From contig JAJZQR010000129.1 of NCBI GenBank assembly GCA_021806765.1, positions 1 to 13,971 of the forward strand: DNA of 13,971 nucleotides, in the 5' to 3' direction. A program made the translations under genes and the position numbers. Below the pieces are notes generated by a model, which was not told the origin of the DNA, searched no databases, and saw only the letters and a program-made list of their open reading frames with translations. Source of the DNA: Chloroflexota bacterium (GTDB taxonomy: Bacteria > Chloroflexota > UBA6077). Positions 6,201 to 12,678 of this stretch are shown in pieces; position 1 is the first letter of the stretch; every line of letters begins with the position of its first letter.

Positions 6201-7910
6201 TTGACTGCTGTTGTCCGTTGGCTTCTGGCTACCCTTTCTATCACCGTCTCCTTGACCTGGGTCGTTCCCTCCGCTCACGCCGAACCCCTGGCCCCTAACA
6301 ACAAGATGGGGATAAACGTCATTCGCTGGTTCGACGCCCGCTACCTGAACGCCGTCTCCCAGATCGTCGACTCCTCGGGCGGCGACTGGGGGTACGTAAA
6401 CGTATTGCTGGTCGACGAGGACCGGAAGGACCCGGCCCGCATCCAGCGCTTCCTGGACGATGCCAACCGCTACCACCTGATACCGATCCTGCGGCTTGCC
6501 ACCCATCAAGACAGCATGTACTGGGTTAAGCCGGCTCCCGACCAGGCGGCTCAATGGAAGAAGTTCCTCACCAGTCTGAAGTGGTACACCCCGGCCACCT
6601 ACCTGGAGGTTGGCAACGAGCCGAACCTGGGTATCGAGTGGGGCGGGCAGCCGAACCCCCAGGAGTACGCCCGATATCTCAAGTCCTTCATGGACACCTT
6701 CGCCGACGTTCGGGACCGCTTCAAGATCCTGAACGGTGCCATGGATCTGTCCAATTTGACCCAGGCGGGGATGATGGACGATTTCGAGTTCCTGGCGGGC
6801 ATGAAGGCGGAGGTCCCCGACATCTTCGCCCGGTTGGACGGTTGGGCTACCAATCCCTACCACTTCTTCGAGGATAGGGGGGTCCGTTACACCTATCGGG
6901 GCTACTCCCTGGAGTTGGATTACATCGGGATGAACCTTCCGGTGTTCATCACCGAGTCCTACGTCGGTTTCGTCGACGATCCCCAGAAGATCGCCGACTA
7001 CTACCAGACGGCCTTCAACTACTGGATGAAAGATCCCAGGGTGGTCGCGGCCACGCCCCACTTCTACAACCCGGAGGCTAAGGTCTTCTGGATGTTCGAC
7101 GCCGACGCCGCGGGGAATCCCATCAACCTCTCTCCCACGGCCCAGAGGCTTCGCCAGATGCCCAAGACGGCCGGCACCCCCAACTTTGTGACTGCCCTTT
7201 CCTCCATGACCACGCCGGCCGGGTCCGCCGCCGCCATGATGCTGGCGGGCGCGAAGCAGGACTACCCGATAGCCAACGGGCAGTTCTTCACCCAGGCCAA
7301 CGGTTCCCCTCTGGGGAGGAGCCCCTACGGTTACAGCATTACCGACGACGCGGGTGTGCCCTTTTGGAGCGAGTTCCAGCGGCTGGGCGGGGTGAACGTG
7401 CTGGGCTATCCCGTCTCCCGGCGCTTCTTCATGGATGGCTTCATCTCCCAGGCGACCCAGAAGTTCATCCTCCAGTGGCGACCCGACCAGAAGCAGGTCT
7501 GGTTCGTCAACGTCTTCGACGTTCTCCACGAGAAGAACAAGGACGACTGGCTGTTCAGCGTCCGGCAGACGCCCCGCGATCCGGGCAACGCCGCCGATGT
7601 GGGGCTGAATTGGGATGCGATCCAGCAGCGCCACTGGCGCATCCTGGACGGGGACCCGCAGATCAAGGCCGTCTTCGAGGCCGATAAGGACCCCCTCTCC
7701 CACTATGGCCTGCCGATCAGTCTGGCCGACATGGGGAACGCCGTGGTGCTGCGGGCTCAGCGGGCGGTCTTCCAGCGGTGGAAGGAGGACGTGCCGTGGG
7801 CCAAGGCAGGCGACGTGACGGTGGCCAACGGTGGGGACATCGCCAAGGAGATCGGCTTGCTGCCGATAGATGCCACGGTGCTGGAGCCGCCGCCTCCCGA
7901 GACGCGGTGA
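6201..7910 (+). CDS. Secreted clan GH-A-like glycoside hydrolase with Chloroflexota-type C-terminal repeat domain
   Basis: The frame is open from a TTG at 6135, but I prefer the TTG at 6201: a strong GGGAGG sits 6 nt before it, and the product then begins directly with a signal peptide (residues 1-27, basic start, hydrophobic core, cleavage after 'SAHA'). The mature part starts with 'EPLAPNNKMGINVIRWF', the first strand of a TIM barrel. 'YLEVGNEPNLG' carries the expected acid/base Glu (E140) and 'PVFITESYVG' the expected nucleophile (E252), the arrangement of clan GH-A enzymes such as GH5 and GH39. Residues about 361-564 form a separate region with two related halves: 'FWSEFQRLGGVNVLGYPVS' with 'TQKFILQW', and 'LSHYGLPISL' with 'QRAVFQRWKEDVPW'. 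I know such repeats from extracellular Chloroflexota proteins, perhaps for surface or polymer binding. The substrate is not assignable. The gene is monocistronic: the neighbour upstream is divergent and the one downstream convergent. Confidence 0.8.
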   Translation: MTAVVRWLLATLSITVSLTWVVPSAHAEPLAPNNKMGINVIRWFDARYLNAVSQIVDSSGGDWGYVNVLLVDEDRKDPARIQRFLDDANRYHLIPILRLATHQDSMYWVKPAPDQAAQWKKFLTSLKWYTPATYLEVGNEPNLGIEWGGQPNPQEYARYLKSFMDTFADVRDRFKILNGAMDLSNLTQAGMMDDFEFLAGMKAEVPDIFARLDGWATNPYHFFEDRGVRYTYRGYSLELDYIGMNLPVFITESYVGFVDDPQKIADYYQTAFNYWMKDPRVVAATPHFYNPEAKVFWMFDADAAGNPINLSPTAQRLRQMPKTAGTPNFVTALSSMTTPAGSAAAMMLAGAKQDYPIANGQFFTQANGSPLGRSPYGYSITDDAGVPFWSEFQRLGGVNVLGYPVSRRFFMDGFISQATQKFILQWRPDQKQVWFVNVFDVLHEKNKDDWLFSVRQTPRDPGNAADVGLNWDAIQQRHWRILDGDPQIKAVFEADKDPLSHYGLPISLADMGNAVVLRAQRAVFQRWKEDVPWAKAGDVTVANGGDIAKEIGLLPIDATVLEPPPPETR

Positions 7911-7916
7911 CAGGGT

Positions 7917-7967
7917 GACGCGGAGACGCGGAGATGGCAGACAACATAACCCCCGTGTCTCCGTGTC
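7917..7967 (+). repeat. Inverted repeat of tandem octamers; possible terminator of the hydrolase gene
   Basis: The arms are GACGCGGAGACGCGG (7917-7931) and CCGTGTCTCCGTGTC (7953-7967) around a 21-nt loop. In RNA made from the + strand all 15 positions pair, two of them as G-U wobbles at matching places in the two octamers; the minus-strand RNA would have A-C mismatches there. More CCGTGTC-like units continue to about 7990, next to the dehydrogenase stop. There is no T-run, so a classic intrinsic terminator is not shown, but its position between convergent genes suits transcript ending. Confidence 0.5.
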
Positions 7968-7990
7968 CCCGCTTCCCCGTGTCCCCGTGT

Positions 7991-8887
7991 CTACTCGGGC
8001 ATCACGGTTACGCCGGCTGCTTCCTCCAGCAGCTTCACGATGCTGGAGTTGTCGAGGCTGTTCATTCCTCGACCCCGAGCGACGGACAGGATCTGTAGGG
8101 CCAGGTTGGCCGCCAGCATCGGCACTCCCGACTGGCGACCCAGGGTGGTGGCGATGTCCACGTCCTTGTACAGCAGGTCGGTGGTGAAGCCGGGCTGGTA
8201 GTTGCCGGCCAGGATTTGGCGCACCGCCTTGGTATCCAGCGCGAAGGATCTGCCGGAACTCTTGCTCACCACCTCGACGATCTTCGCCGGATCCAGCCCC
8301 GCCTTCACCCCCAGCACCAACCCCTCGCACACCCCCAGCATGTTCACCGCGAACATCATGTTGTTTATGCACTTGAGGGTGTCCCCTGCCCCGTGTTCAC
8401 CGATATGGAACATGTTCTTTCCCATGGCCTGGAGGACCGGCAAGCACTCTCTGTATATGTCCTCCTTGCCACCCACCATGATGGCCAGAGTCCCTGCCTC
8501 TGCTCCGTAGACTCCGCCGCTCACTGGAGCGTCGATCATATCGATGCCTTTGTCGGCCAGGATGGCTGCTAGCTTCCTGGTGCTGGCAGGCGCGGAACTG
8601 CTCATATCGATCAGTACCGACCCGGGAGCGAAACCATGGATCAGTCCCTTCTCCCCCAGGACCACTTCCTCGACGACGGCAGAGTTGGGCAGCATGGTGA
8701 TGGCTTTGCTGCACCTCTCCGCCAGATCGGCGGGGGATGAGGCGACCTCGGCTCCCAGCTCCACCAGGGGGGCCACAGCCTCGGGCTTGACGTCGAAGAC
8801 GACCAGCGGGTAGCCGGCGGCCAGCAGCCGCTTGGACATAGGGGTGCCCATGGTTCCGATGCCGATGAAGCCAATCCTCTCGGTCAC
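7991..8887 (-). CDS. Beta-hydroxyacid dehydrogenase, 3-hydroxyisobutyrate dehydrogenase / tartronate semialdehyde reductase family
   Basis: This 298-residue cytosolic NAD(P)-dependent oxidoreductase has the usual family length. The Rossmann fold opens with 'IGFIGIGTMGTPM' (dinucleotide loop at residues 9-14), the substrate-binding loop is 'DAPVSGGVYGAEAGTLAIMVGG' in part (119-140), and 'GAGDTLKCINNMM' holds catalytic K172 with N175/N176. 'LLYKDVDIA' supplies the second conserved lysine (K241). The family oxidises or reduces 3-hydroxy acids such as 3-hydroxyisobutyrate, tartronate semialdehyde or succinic semialdehyde. The exact substrate cannot be read here, so no symbol is given. The GTG start (8885-8887) is preceded by a strong AAGGAGGT at 8-nt spacing. 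The gene follows the PfkB-type kinase on the same strand but is separated from it by 90 bp filled by an inverted repeat, so co-transcription is uncertain. The stop is TAG at 7991-7993. Confidence 0.85.
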   Translation of the reverse strand: MTERIGFIGIGTMGTPMSKRLLAAGYPLVVFDVKPEAVAPLVELGAEVASSPADLAERCSKAITMLPNSAVVEEVVLGEKGLIHGFAPGSVLIDMSSSAPASTRKLAAILADKGIDMIDAPVSGGVYGAEAGTLAIMVGGKEDIYRECLPVLQAMGKNMFHIGEHGAGDTLKCINNMMFAVNMLGVCEGLVLGVKAGLDPAKIVEVVSKSSGRSFALDTKAVRQILAGNYQPGFTTDLLYKDVDIATTLGRQSGVPMLAANLALQILSVARGRGMNSLDNSSIVKLLEEAAGVTVMPE

Positions 8888-8914
8888 GAGCGAGGACCTC
8901 CTTAGTGCGGTGGG

Positions 8915-8964
8915 GTTCTGGGTTCTGAGTTCTGGGGACTCACTCAGAACCCAGAACCCAGAAC
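8915..8964. repeat. 20-bp inverted repeat built of GTTCTGG/CAGAACC heptamers
   Basis: The left arm (8915-8934, units GTTCTGG, GTTCTGA, GTTCTG) and right arm (8945-8964, CAGAACC units) are complementary at 19 of 20 positions around a 10-nt loop. One further TCAGAAC unit follows the right arm (8965-8971). The element fills most of the 90-bp gap between the PfkB-type kinase and the dehydrogenase. As RNA it would be a very stable hairpin between two same-strand genes. No T-run follows on the minus strand. Confidence 0.7.
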
Positions 8965-8977
8965 TCAGAACAACTCG

Positions 8978-9913
8978 CTATATCACCATGTTAGCGTAGA
9001 GCTGTTCGAGGCTCATCTCGGGGTTGGCGCTATCCGCGGACTTGAGGGTGAGGGTGGCAGCGGCGATCCCAAGCCGCATCCCATCGTCCACTGGCATCTG
9101 GTTGATCAGGCCGTAGATGACGGCGGCGGCCAGGGCGTCCCCAGCCCCTGTCCAGTCCACCACGTCGCACCGGATAGCGGGGATCCTTCCGTGTCCCTCG
9201 GATGTGGCGTAAACCAGCCCCTCCTCGGCGAGGGTGATGATGGCCACCTCTACCCCCAGGGCGACCATTCTTCTGGCCGATTCCAGTGCCTCCTCGGGGT
9301 TGCCGATGGGGGTGTCCAGGAGCGCCTCAGCCTCGGCGCGGTTGGGCGTAACCATGGAGAACTCGGCCAGGTGGGGCCTGAGGGCGTAGGCCCGGCGCAC
9401 CGAGGCGGGATCCAGCCCTATCGGCATGCCGTACTCTCTGGACATGGAGAGGGCGGCTGCCGCGGTCTCCCGATCCACGTTGCCGTCCACCATCACCATC
9501 CGAGCCTCCTGGAAGAGGTCGCGGTTGGCCATCAGATAGTCGGGGGTGGCCAGTCTCAGTTGTGTGACGTCGTCCAGGGCGTAGCCCTGTTGGTTCTCGT
9601 CGGTGAAGAGCGCCAGATAGGCCCCCGTGGAACGGTTCGGGCTGGATATGACTCGGCTCACGTCCACGCCCGCCTCGGCGGTGCGGTCCAGCAGCCTCTG
9701 GCCCAACAGGTCGGCGCCCACGACGGAGAGGAGGGAGACCCTTACCCCCAGTCGTGCCAGGTTCTCAGCGATGTTGCGGCCGGAACCGCCCGGGCTCAAG
9801 CGGATCAGGGCAGGGTTGGAGGTGCCCGGCTGCACGGGGGCCAGAGGGCGGGCCTTGATGTCGAGGCAAGTCGCCCCGAGCACCACGATCTCGGTCGGTT
9901 CCGATCGAGTCAC
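8978..9913 (-). CDS. PfkB family kinase, pseudouridine kinase-like
   Basis: This 311-residue cytosolic sugar/nucleoside kinase is of normal ribokinase-family length. 'PGTSNPALIRLSPGGSGRNI' (29-48) followed by 'AENLARLGVRVSLLSVVGAD' is the N-terminal PfkB signature; the SNP-loop plus GGxGRNIAENLARLG form is what I know from pseudouridine kinase (PsuK). 'MVTPNRAEAEALL' and the C-terminal anion hole with catalytic Asp, 'DWTGAGDAL', are intact. The expected reaction is ATP-dependent phosphorylation, pseudouridine to pseudouridine 5'-phosphate if the PsuK reading is right. The usual partner psuG (glycosidase) is not in this window, so other ribose-type substrates remain possible. The GTG start (9911-9913) is 5 nt after the ricT stop, with AGGTAGG inside the end of ricT, so it is coupled to holB-ricT. 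The stop is TAG at 8978-8980. Confidence 0.8.
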   Translation of the reverse strand: MTRSEPTEIVVLGATCLDIKARPLAPVQPGTSNPALIRLSPGGSGRNIAENLARLGVRVSLLSVVGADLLGQRLLDRTAEAGVDVSRVISSPNRSTGAYLALFTDENQQGYALDDVTQLRLATPDYLMANRDLFQEARMVMVDGNVDRETAAAALSMSREYGMPIGLDPASVRRAYALRPHLAEFSMVTPNRAEAEALLDTPIGNPEEALESARRMVALGVEVAIITLAEEGLVYATSEGHGRIPAIRCDVVDWTGAGDALAAAVIYGLINQMPVDDGMRLGIAAATLTLKSADSANPEMSLEQLYANMVI

Positions 9914-9918
9914 CTGTG

Positions 9919-10767
9919 CTACCTACCTCTCGGGGAGTTCTGCTTCTCGGAAGGCTTGTTCTCTCTCTCCTGATTCCGGCTGATCTCCGAGGAACCCACT
10001 TCCATGAGTCCCTTCTCCTCTACTTCCACCGTTGCTATCTGCTTGAGGACGTTGATCGCAACCACCCGGCCCTCGCCCTGGGGAGTGAGCACTCGCTCGC
10101 CCACCTTGGGCAACTCTTGTCGCATCTCGCAGTAGGCCTTGTTCTCGTAGCCCAGGCAGCAGAGCAGGCGACCGCAGAGGCCGGATATCTTCATAGGGTT
10201 GAGGGGAAGTTCCTGCTCCTTGGCCATCTTGATGGAGACGGAGGAGAAGTCGTCCAGGAAGGCGCAGCAGCAGAGGGGCCGGCCGCATCGCCCGTAGCCG
10301 CTCAACTGCTTGGCCTCGTCCCGCACCCCGACCTGCCGTAGCTCGATGCGGGTTCGAAAGATGCTGGCCAGGTCCCTGACCAACTGACGGAAGTCCACCC
10401 TGCCCTCGGCGGTGAAGGTGAACACCAGGCGGCTGCCATCGAAGTTGTACTCGGCTGCGATCAGCTTCATGGGCAGCCCGAAGTGCTTGACCCGCTCCTT
10501 GCACCTGGCCAGGGCATCAGCCTCCCGAGATCTGAAGCTGTGGAGCCTGTCCAGGTCCTCGGAAGTGGCCTTGCGGAGAACCGGCTTGAGAGGCTCCGTC
10601 AACTCGCTCTCCGCCACCTCCGTGGGGGCGATGATCACCTTGCCCAGCTCGGTACCCTTGGAGGTTTCGACGATGACCAGTTCATCTCTCTCCAGAGAGT
10701 TCTGCCCAGGGTCGAAGTAGTATATCCGGCCGGCTTTCTTGAAGCGGACGCCTACGATCCAAGTCAT
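9919..10767 (-). CDS. ricT: PSP1 domain protein, RicT/YaaT family
   Basis: This 282-residue cytosolic protein matches YaaT/RicT. The N-terminal part includes 'GVRFKKAGRIYYFDPG' and 'VIVETSKGTELGKVI'; the PSP1 core includes 'YNFDGSRLVFTFTAEGRVDF' and the cysteine clusters 'GYGRCGRPLCCCAF' (C161, C166-168) and 'GLCGRLLCCLGYENKAYC' (C198, C203, C204, C213). In Bacillus subtilis RicT acts with RicA and RicF in a complex that carries iron-sulfur clusters and affects RNase Y-dependent mRNA maturation; the cysteines seen here are the kind expected to take part. The tail after about 262 is polar and charged. The ATG start (10765-10767) has AGGTGA at 5-nt spacing. The gene lies 50 bp after holB and 5 bp before the PfkB-type kinase. 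The holB-ricT order recurs in Firmicutes and others. Whether RicA/RicF partners exist in this organism cannot be seen here. Confidence 0.9.
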   Translation of the reverse strand: MTWIVGVRFKKAGRIYYFDPGQNSLERDELVIVETSKGTELGKVIIAPTEVAESELTEPLKPVLRKATSEDLDRLHSFRSREADALARCKERVKHFGLPMKLIAAEYNFDGSRLVFTFTAEGRVDFRQLVRDLASIFRTRIELRQVGVRDEAKQLSGYGRCGRPLCCCAFLDDFSSVSIKMAKEQELPLNPMKISGLCGRLLCCLGYENKAYCEMRQELPKVGERVLTPQGEGRVVAINVLKQIATVEVEEKGLMEVGSSEISRNQERENKPSEKQNSPRGR

Positions 10768-10817
10768 TTCTCACCTAATCTGGCAGGAAGCGTGTGGCTC
10801 GTTCCCTACCTAGCACT

Positions 10818-11804
10818 CTAAGCGCGCGGCACGCGCAGCATCAGCACCTCGAGAGCCAAGCGAGTGTTGACGTTCTGGGCCAGGAGGGAGAGGGTCTCCT
10901 GAATGGCCTTCACCATCCGGCTCAGGGTCTCGACGGTGTAGAGGCGGGCCTGCGATTTCAGACGATCCCTCAGGTCCACGTTGACCACCAGATCCTCCAT
11001 GTCCAATCGGAAGAGCAGCAGGTCCCGCCACCAGGATTGCCAGCTTTCCAGCACACCGCGTGCGGCTTCTGGGTCCCGGTTGCACAGAGTGGATAGCTCC
11101 GCCGCGTAAGCGAAACGGTCGACCCGGTTGGCTCGGGGAAGAGCTATCAGGCGGTCCATCAGTTCCGCCCGGCGGTGTAGCATCGCCGGGTTAGTAGCAG
11201 CCTCCAGGGCCCATCCCACCCGACCTTGGGCGAGGGATGCCACCAGACGCGCCTGCTCGGGTTCCAGCCCAAACCGCTGTTGGACCGCCCCCTCGATGGT
11301 CCGGGTCGGGACCGGAAGGAGGTCTACCTGCTGGCATCGGGACACCAGGGTAGGCAACAACATTGTGGCGTCCAGGGTGGTCAATATCAGCACCACCGAT
11401 GGGGGTGGCTCCTCCAGCGTCTTGAGGAGGGAGTTGGCGGCCGGCTCCGATAGCCGTTCGGCCTCCTCGATGATGTAGACCTTGACCCGACCCTCGGCGG
11501 GGCGCAGGGCAACCCTTTCATGGATCCCGCGGACGGCGTCGATGCTGATGTTCTTGGCTCCCTCCTCCAGTTCGATGGCCTGGACGTCGGGGTGAACCCC
11601 TCGCTCGATCTTCCGGCAGGCACGGCACCGGCCACAAGGGCAGTCGGGCTCCAGACAGTTCAACGCTCTGGCAAACTCCCGAGCCAGGGTGAGCTTGCCG
11701 ACCCGTCTGGGGCCTGAGAGGAGATAGGCGTGGGAGACCCGACCGGCCTCGATGCTGTTTTGGAGCAAATGAACCGGGCGGTCGTGCCCAATGACTTGCC
11801 ACAT
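10818..11804 (-). CDS. holB: DNA polymerase III subunit delta prime
   Basis: This is the clamp-loader subunit of the replicative polymerase, 328 residues from the preferred ATG (11802-11804). The frame extends to a TTG at 11834, but family members begin 'MWQVIGHDRPVHLLQNSI', a GAAGAG lies at suitable distance before the ATG, and a promoter -10 at 11847-11852 would leave the TTG almost at the 5' end of the transcript. 'HAYLLSGPRRVGKLTLA' contains the P-loop position (31-38). A zinc module follows, C50-x4-C55-x-C57-x2-C60-x2-C63. 'LLKTLEEPP' and the arginine-finger motif 'SRC' (155-157) are intact. The P-loop has Leu where Ser/Thr normally follows the Lys, so nucleotide binding may be weak or lost, as is known for other delta prime subunits. 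The C-terminal half is helical and less conserved. It heads a probable operon with ricT and the PfkB-type kinase. Confidence 0.88.
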   Translation of the reverse strand: MWQVIGHDRPVHLLQNSIEAGRVSHAYLLSGPRRVGKLTLAREFARALNCLEPDCPCGRCRACRKIERGVHPDVQAIELEEGAKNISIDAVRGIHERVALRPAEGRVKVYIIEEAERLSEPAANSLLKTLEEPPPSVVLILTTLDATMLLPTLVSRCQQVDLLPVPTRTIEGAVQQRFGLEPEQARLVASLAQGRVGWALEAATNPAMLHRRAELMDRLIALPRANRVDRFAYAAELSTLCNRDPEAARGVLESWQSWWRDLLLFRLDMEDLVVNVDLRDRLKSQARLYTVETLSRMVKAIQETLSLLAQNVNTRLALEVLMLRVPRA

Positions 11805-11846
11805 GGAACACTCTTCAGCCGTCTTTGCGCGCAAGAACCCGAGGCT

Positions 11847-11855
11847 ATTCTACCA
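11847..11855 (-). promoter_or_regulatory. Extended -10 promoter of holB
   Basis: The minus strand reads TGG-TAGAAT, an extended -10 element (TGn before the hexamer), about 43 bp before the preferred holB ATG, giving a leader of roughly 36 nt. No good -35 is visible; CTGAAA-like bases are near that position, inside the left arm of the adjacent repeat. Confidence 0.45.
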
Positions 11856-11861
11856 CAGGCA

Positions 11862-12013
11862 AGCCTTCAGCTTTCAGCAGTCAGCCGACAATAGTAAGGT
11901 GGGATCGCTCCGATCCAGCTCATCGCTCCGACGCCGCGGGTCAGGGGCGACCCTCGGCCACCAAATGGAAGGATCACACGATACTGGTAGCTGATAGCTG
12001 GCAGCTGAGGGCT
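11862..12013. repeat. Composite 152-bp element: heptamer inverted repeat with two inner hairpins
   Basis: The outer arms, 11862-11886 and 11989-12013, are complementary at 19 of 25 positions and consist of AGCTGA-like heptamers (TAGCTGA, TAGCTGG, CAGCTGA on the right; CTTTCAG/CAGTCAG-type units on the left). Between them are a perfect GGATCG-CTC-CGATCC hairpin (11902-11916) and a 9-bp stem with one mismatch, CCGCGGGTC (11934-11942) with GACCCTCGG (11949-11957). The right arm begins 1 nt beyond the ktrA stop codon. The element occupies nearly the whole gap between ktrA and holB and could act as a 3' structure for ktrA or be a small non-coding mobile repeat. No coding region is seen in it. Confidence 0.5.
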
Positions 12014-12014
12014 A

Positions 12015-12668
12015 TCAGGATGTCTTGAGGGCTTCCAGCTTCTCGTCGCGACCCGCGAGGACCAGGATGTCCCCGCGTCCCAACAGTTCGCTGCGGGAGG
12101 GATTGACGATCAGCTCGTTGCCACGCCGCAGGATCAGGGTCGTGATGCCGAAGGTCCCCTTCAGGTCCAGCTGGCCCAGCTCCTTGCCCTCGAGGGAGGA
12201 GGGCACCATCACCTTGGCGATGCCGTAGCCCGGCATCACCTCCAGGTAGTCGACCAGGCTGGGCGTTGTGAGGGCGTGTGCCACCCGGACCCCGGTCTCT
12301 CTCTCCGGATACACCACCCGGTCCGCCCCCACCTTCTCCAGGATCTCCCCATGGAGGTCGTCCTGGGCCTTGGAGATCACCGTCCTCAGCCCCAGCCGTT
12401 TCAACAGCAGGGTCACCAGGATGCTGCTCTTGATGTCGTCGCCGATGGCCACCACCCCGACGTCGAAGTTCCTCACCCCCATCTCCCGGAGGGCTTCCTC
12501 GTTGGTGGCGTCCACCTGGGCGGCCTGGGTGGCGTACTCTGCCACCTCTTCCACCCGCTTCATATCCATGTCCAGCCCCAGCACCTCGTATCCCCGCTCG
12601 GTCAACGTTCGTGCGAGGCTGCTTCCAAACCGCCCCAGCCCGATCACTACCACCTGCTTCTTGGCCAT
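12015..12668 (-). CDS. ktrA: Ktr/Trk potassium uptake regulatory subunit (RCK protein)
   Basis: This 217-residue cytosolic protein gates the adjacent channel subunit by binding nucleotides. It has one RCK unit, so it matches KtrA (about 220 residues) rather than the double-length TrkA. The RCK_N Rossmann domain begins 'VVVIGLGRFGSSLARTL' (GxGxxG at 10-15), has the acidic end of strand 2 ('LGLDMD', D33), 'QVDATNEEAL' and 'VVAIGDDIKSSI' (72-83). RCK_C (about 137-215) contains 'KVMVPSSLEGKELGQLDL' and ends 'RGDILVLAGRDEKLEAL'. The ATG start (12666-12668) follows AGGTGA at suitable spacing and lies 10 bp after the ktrB stop, so the two are one operon. ATP/ADP and possibly c-di-AMP are the ligands known for the family; the latter cannot be judged from this sequence. 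The stop is TGA at 12015-12017. Confidence 0.88.
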   Translation of the reverse strand: MAKKQVVVIGLGRFGSSLARTLTERGYEVLGLDMDMKRVEEVAEYATQAAQVDATNEEALREMGVRNFDVGVVAIGDDIKSSILVTLLLKRLGLRTVISKAQDDLHGEILEKVGADRVVYPERETGVRVAHALTTPSLVDYLEVMPGYGIAKVMVPSSLEGKELGQLDLKGTFGITTLILRRGNELIVNPSRSELLGRGDILVLAGRDEKLEALKTS

Positions 12669-12678
12669 TTGGCATCAC

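Noticed and set aside
6120..8372. 750-codon open frame on the minus strand
   Set aside because: It lies antisense to the secreted hydrolase and out of frame over the dehydrogenase, both of which have clear family motifs. Its product is Gly/Val/Arg-rich without any recognisable domain. Long empty frames are expected opposite GC-rich genes.
8915..8971. CRISPR array
   Set aside because: Units are 7 bp, contiguous and inverted, without spacers, so this is not a CRISPR repeat structure.
11805..11834. N-terminal extension of holB from TTG 11834
   Set aside because: The extra residues do not match the family start, and the TTG would lie only a few bases from the predicted transcript start.
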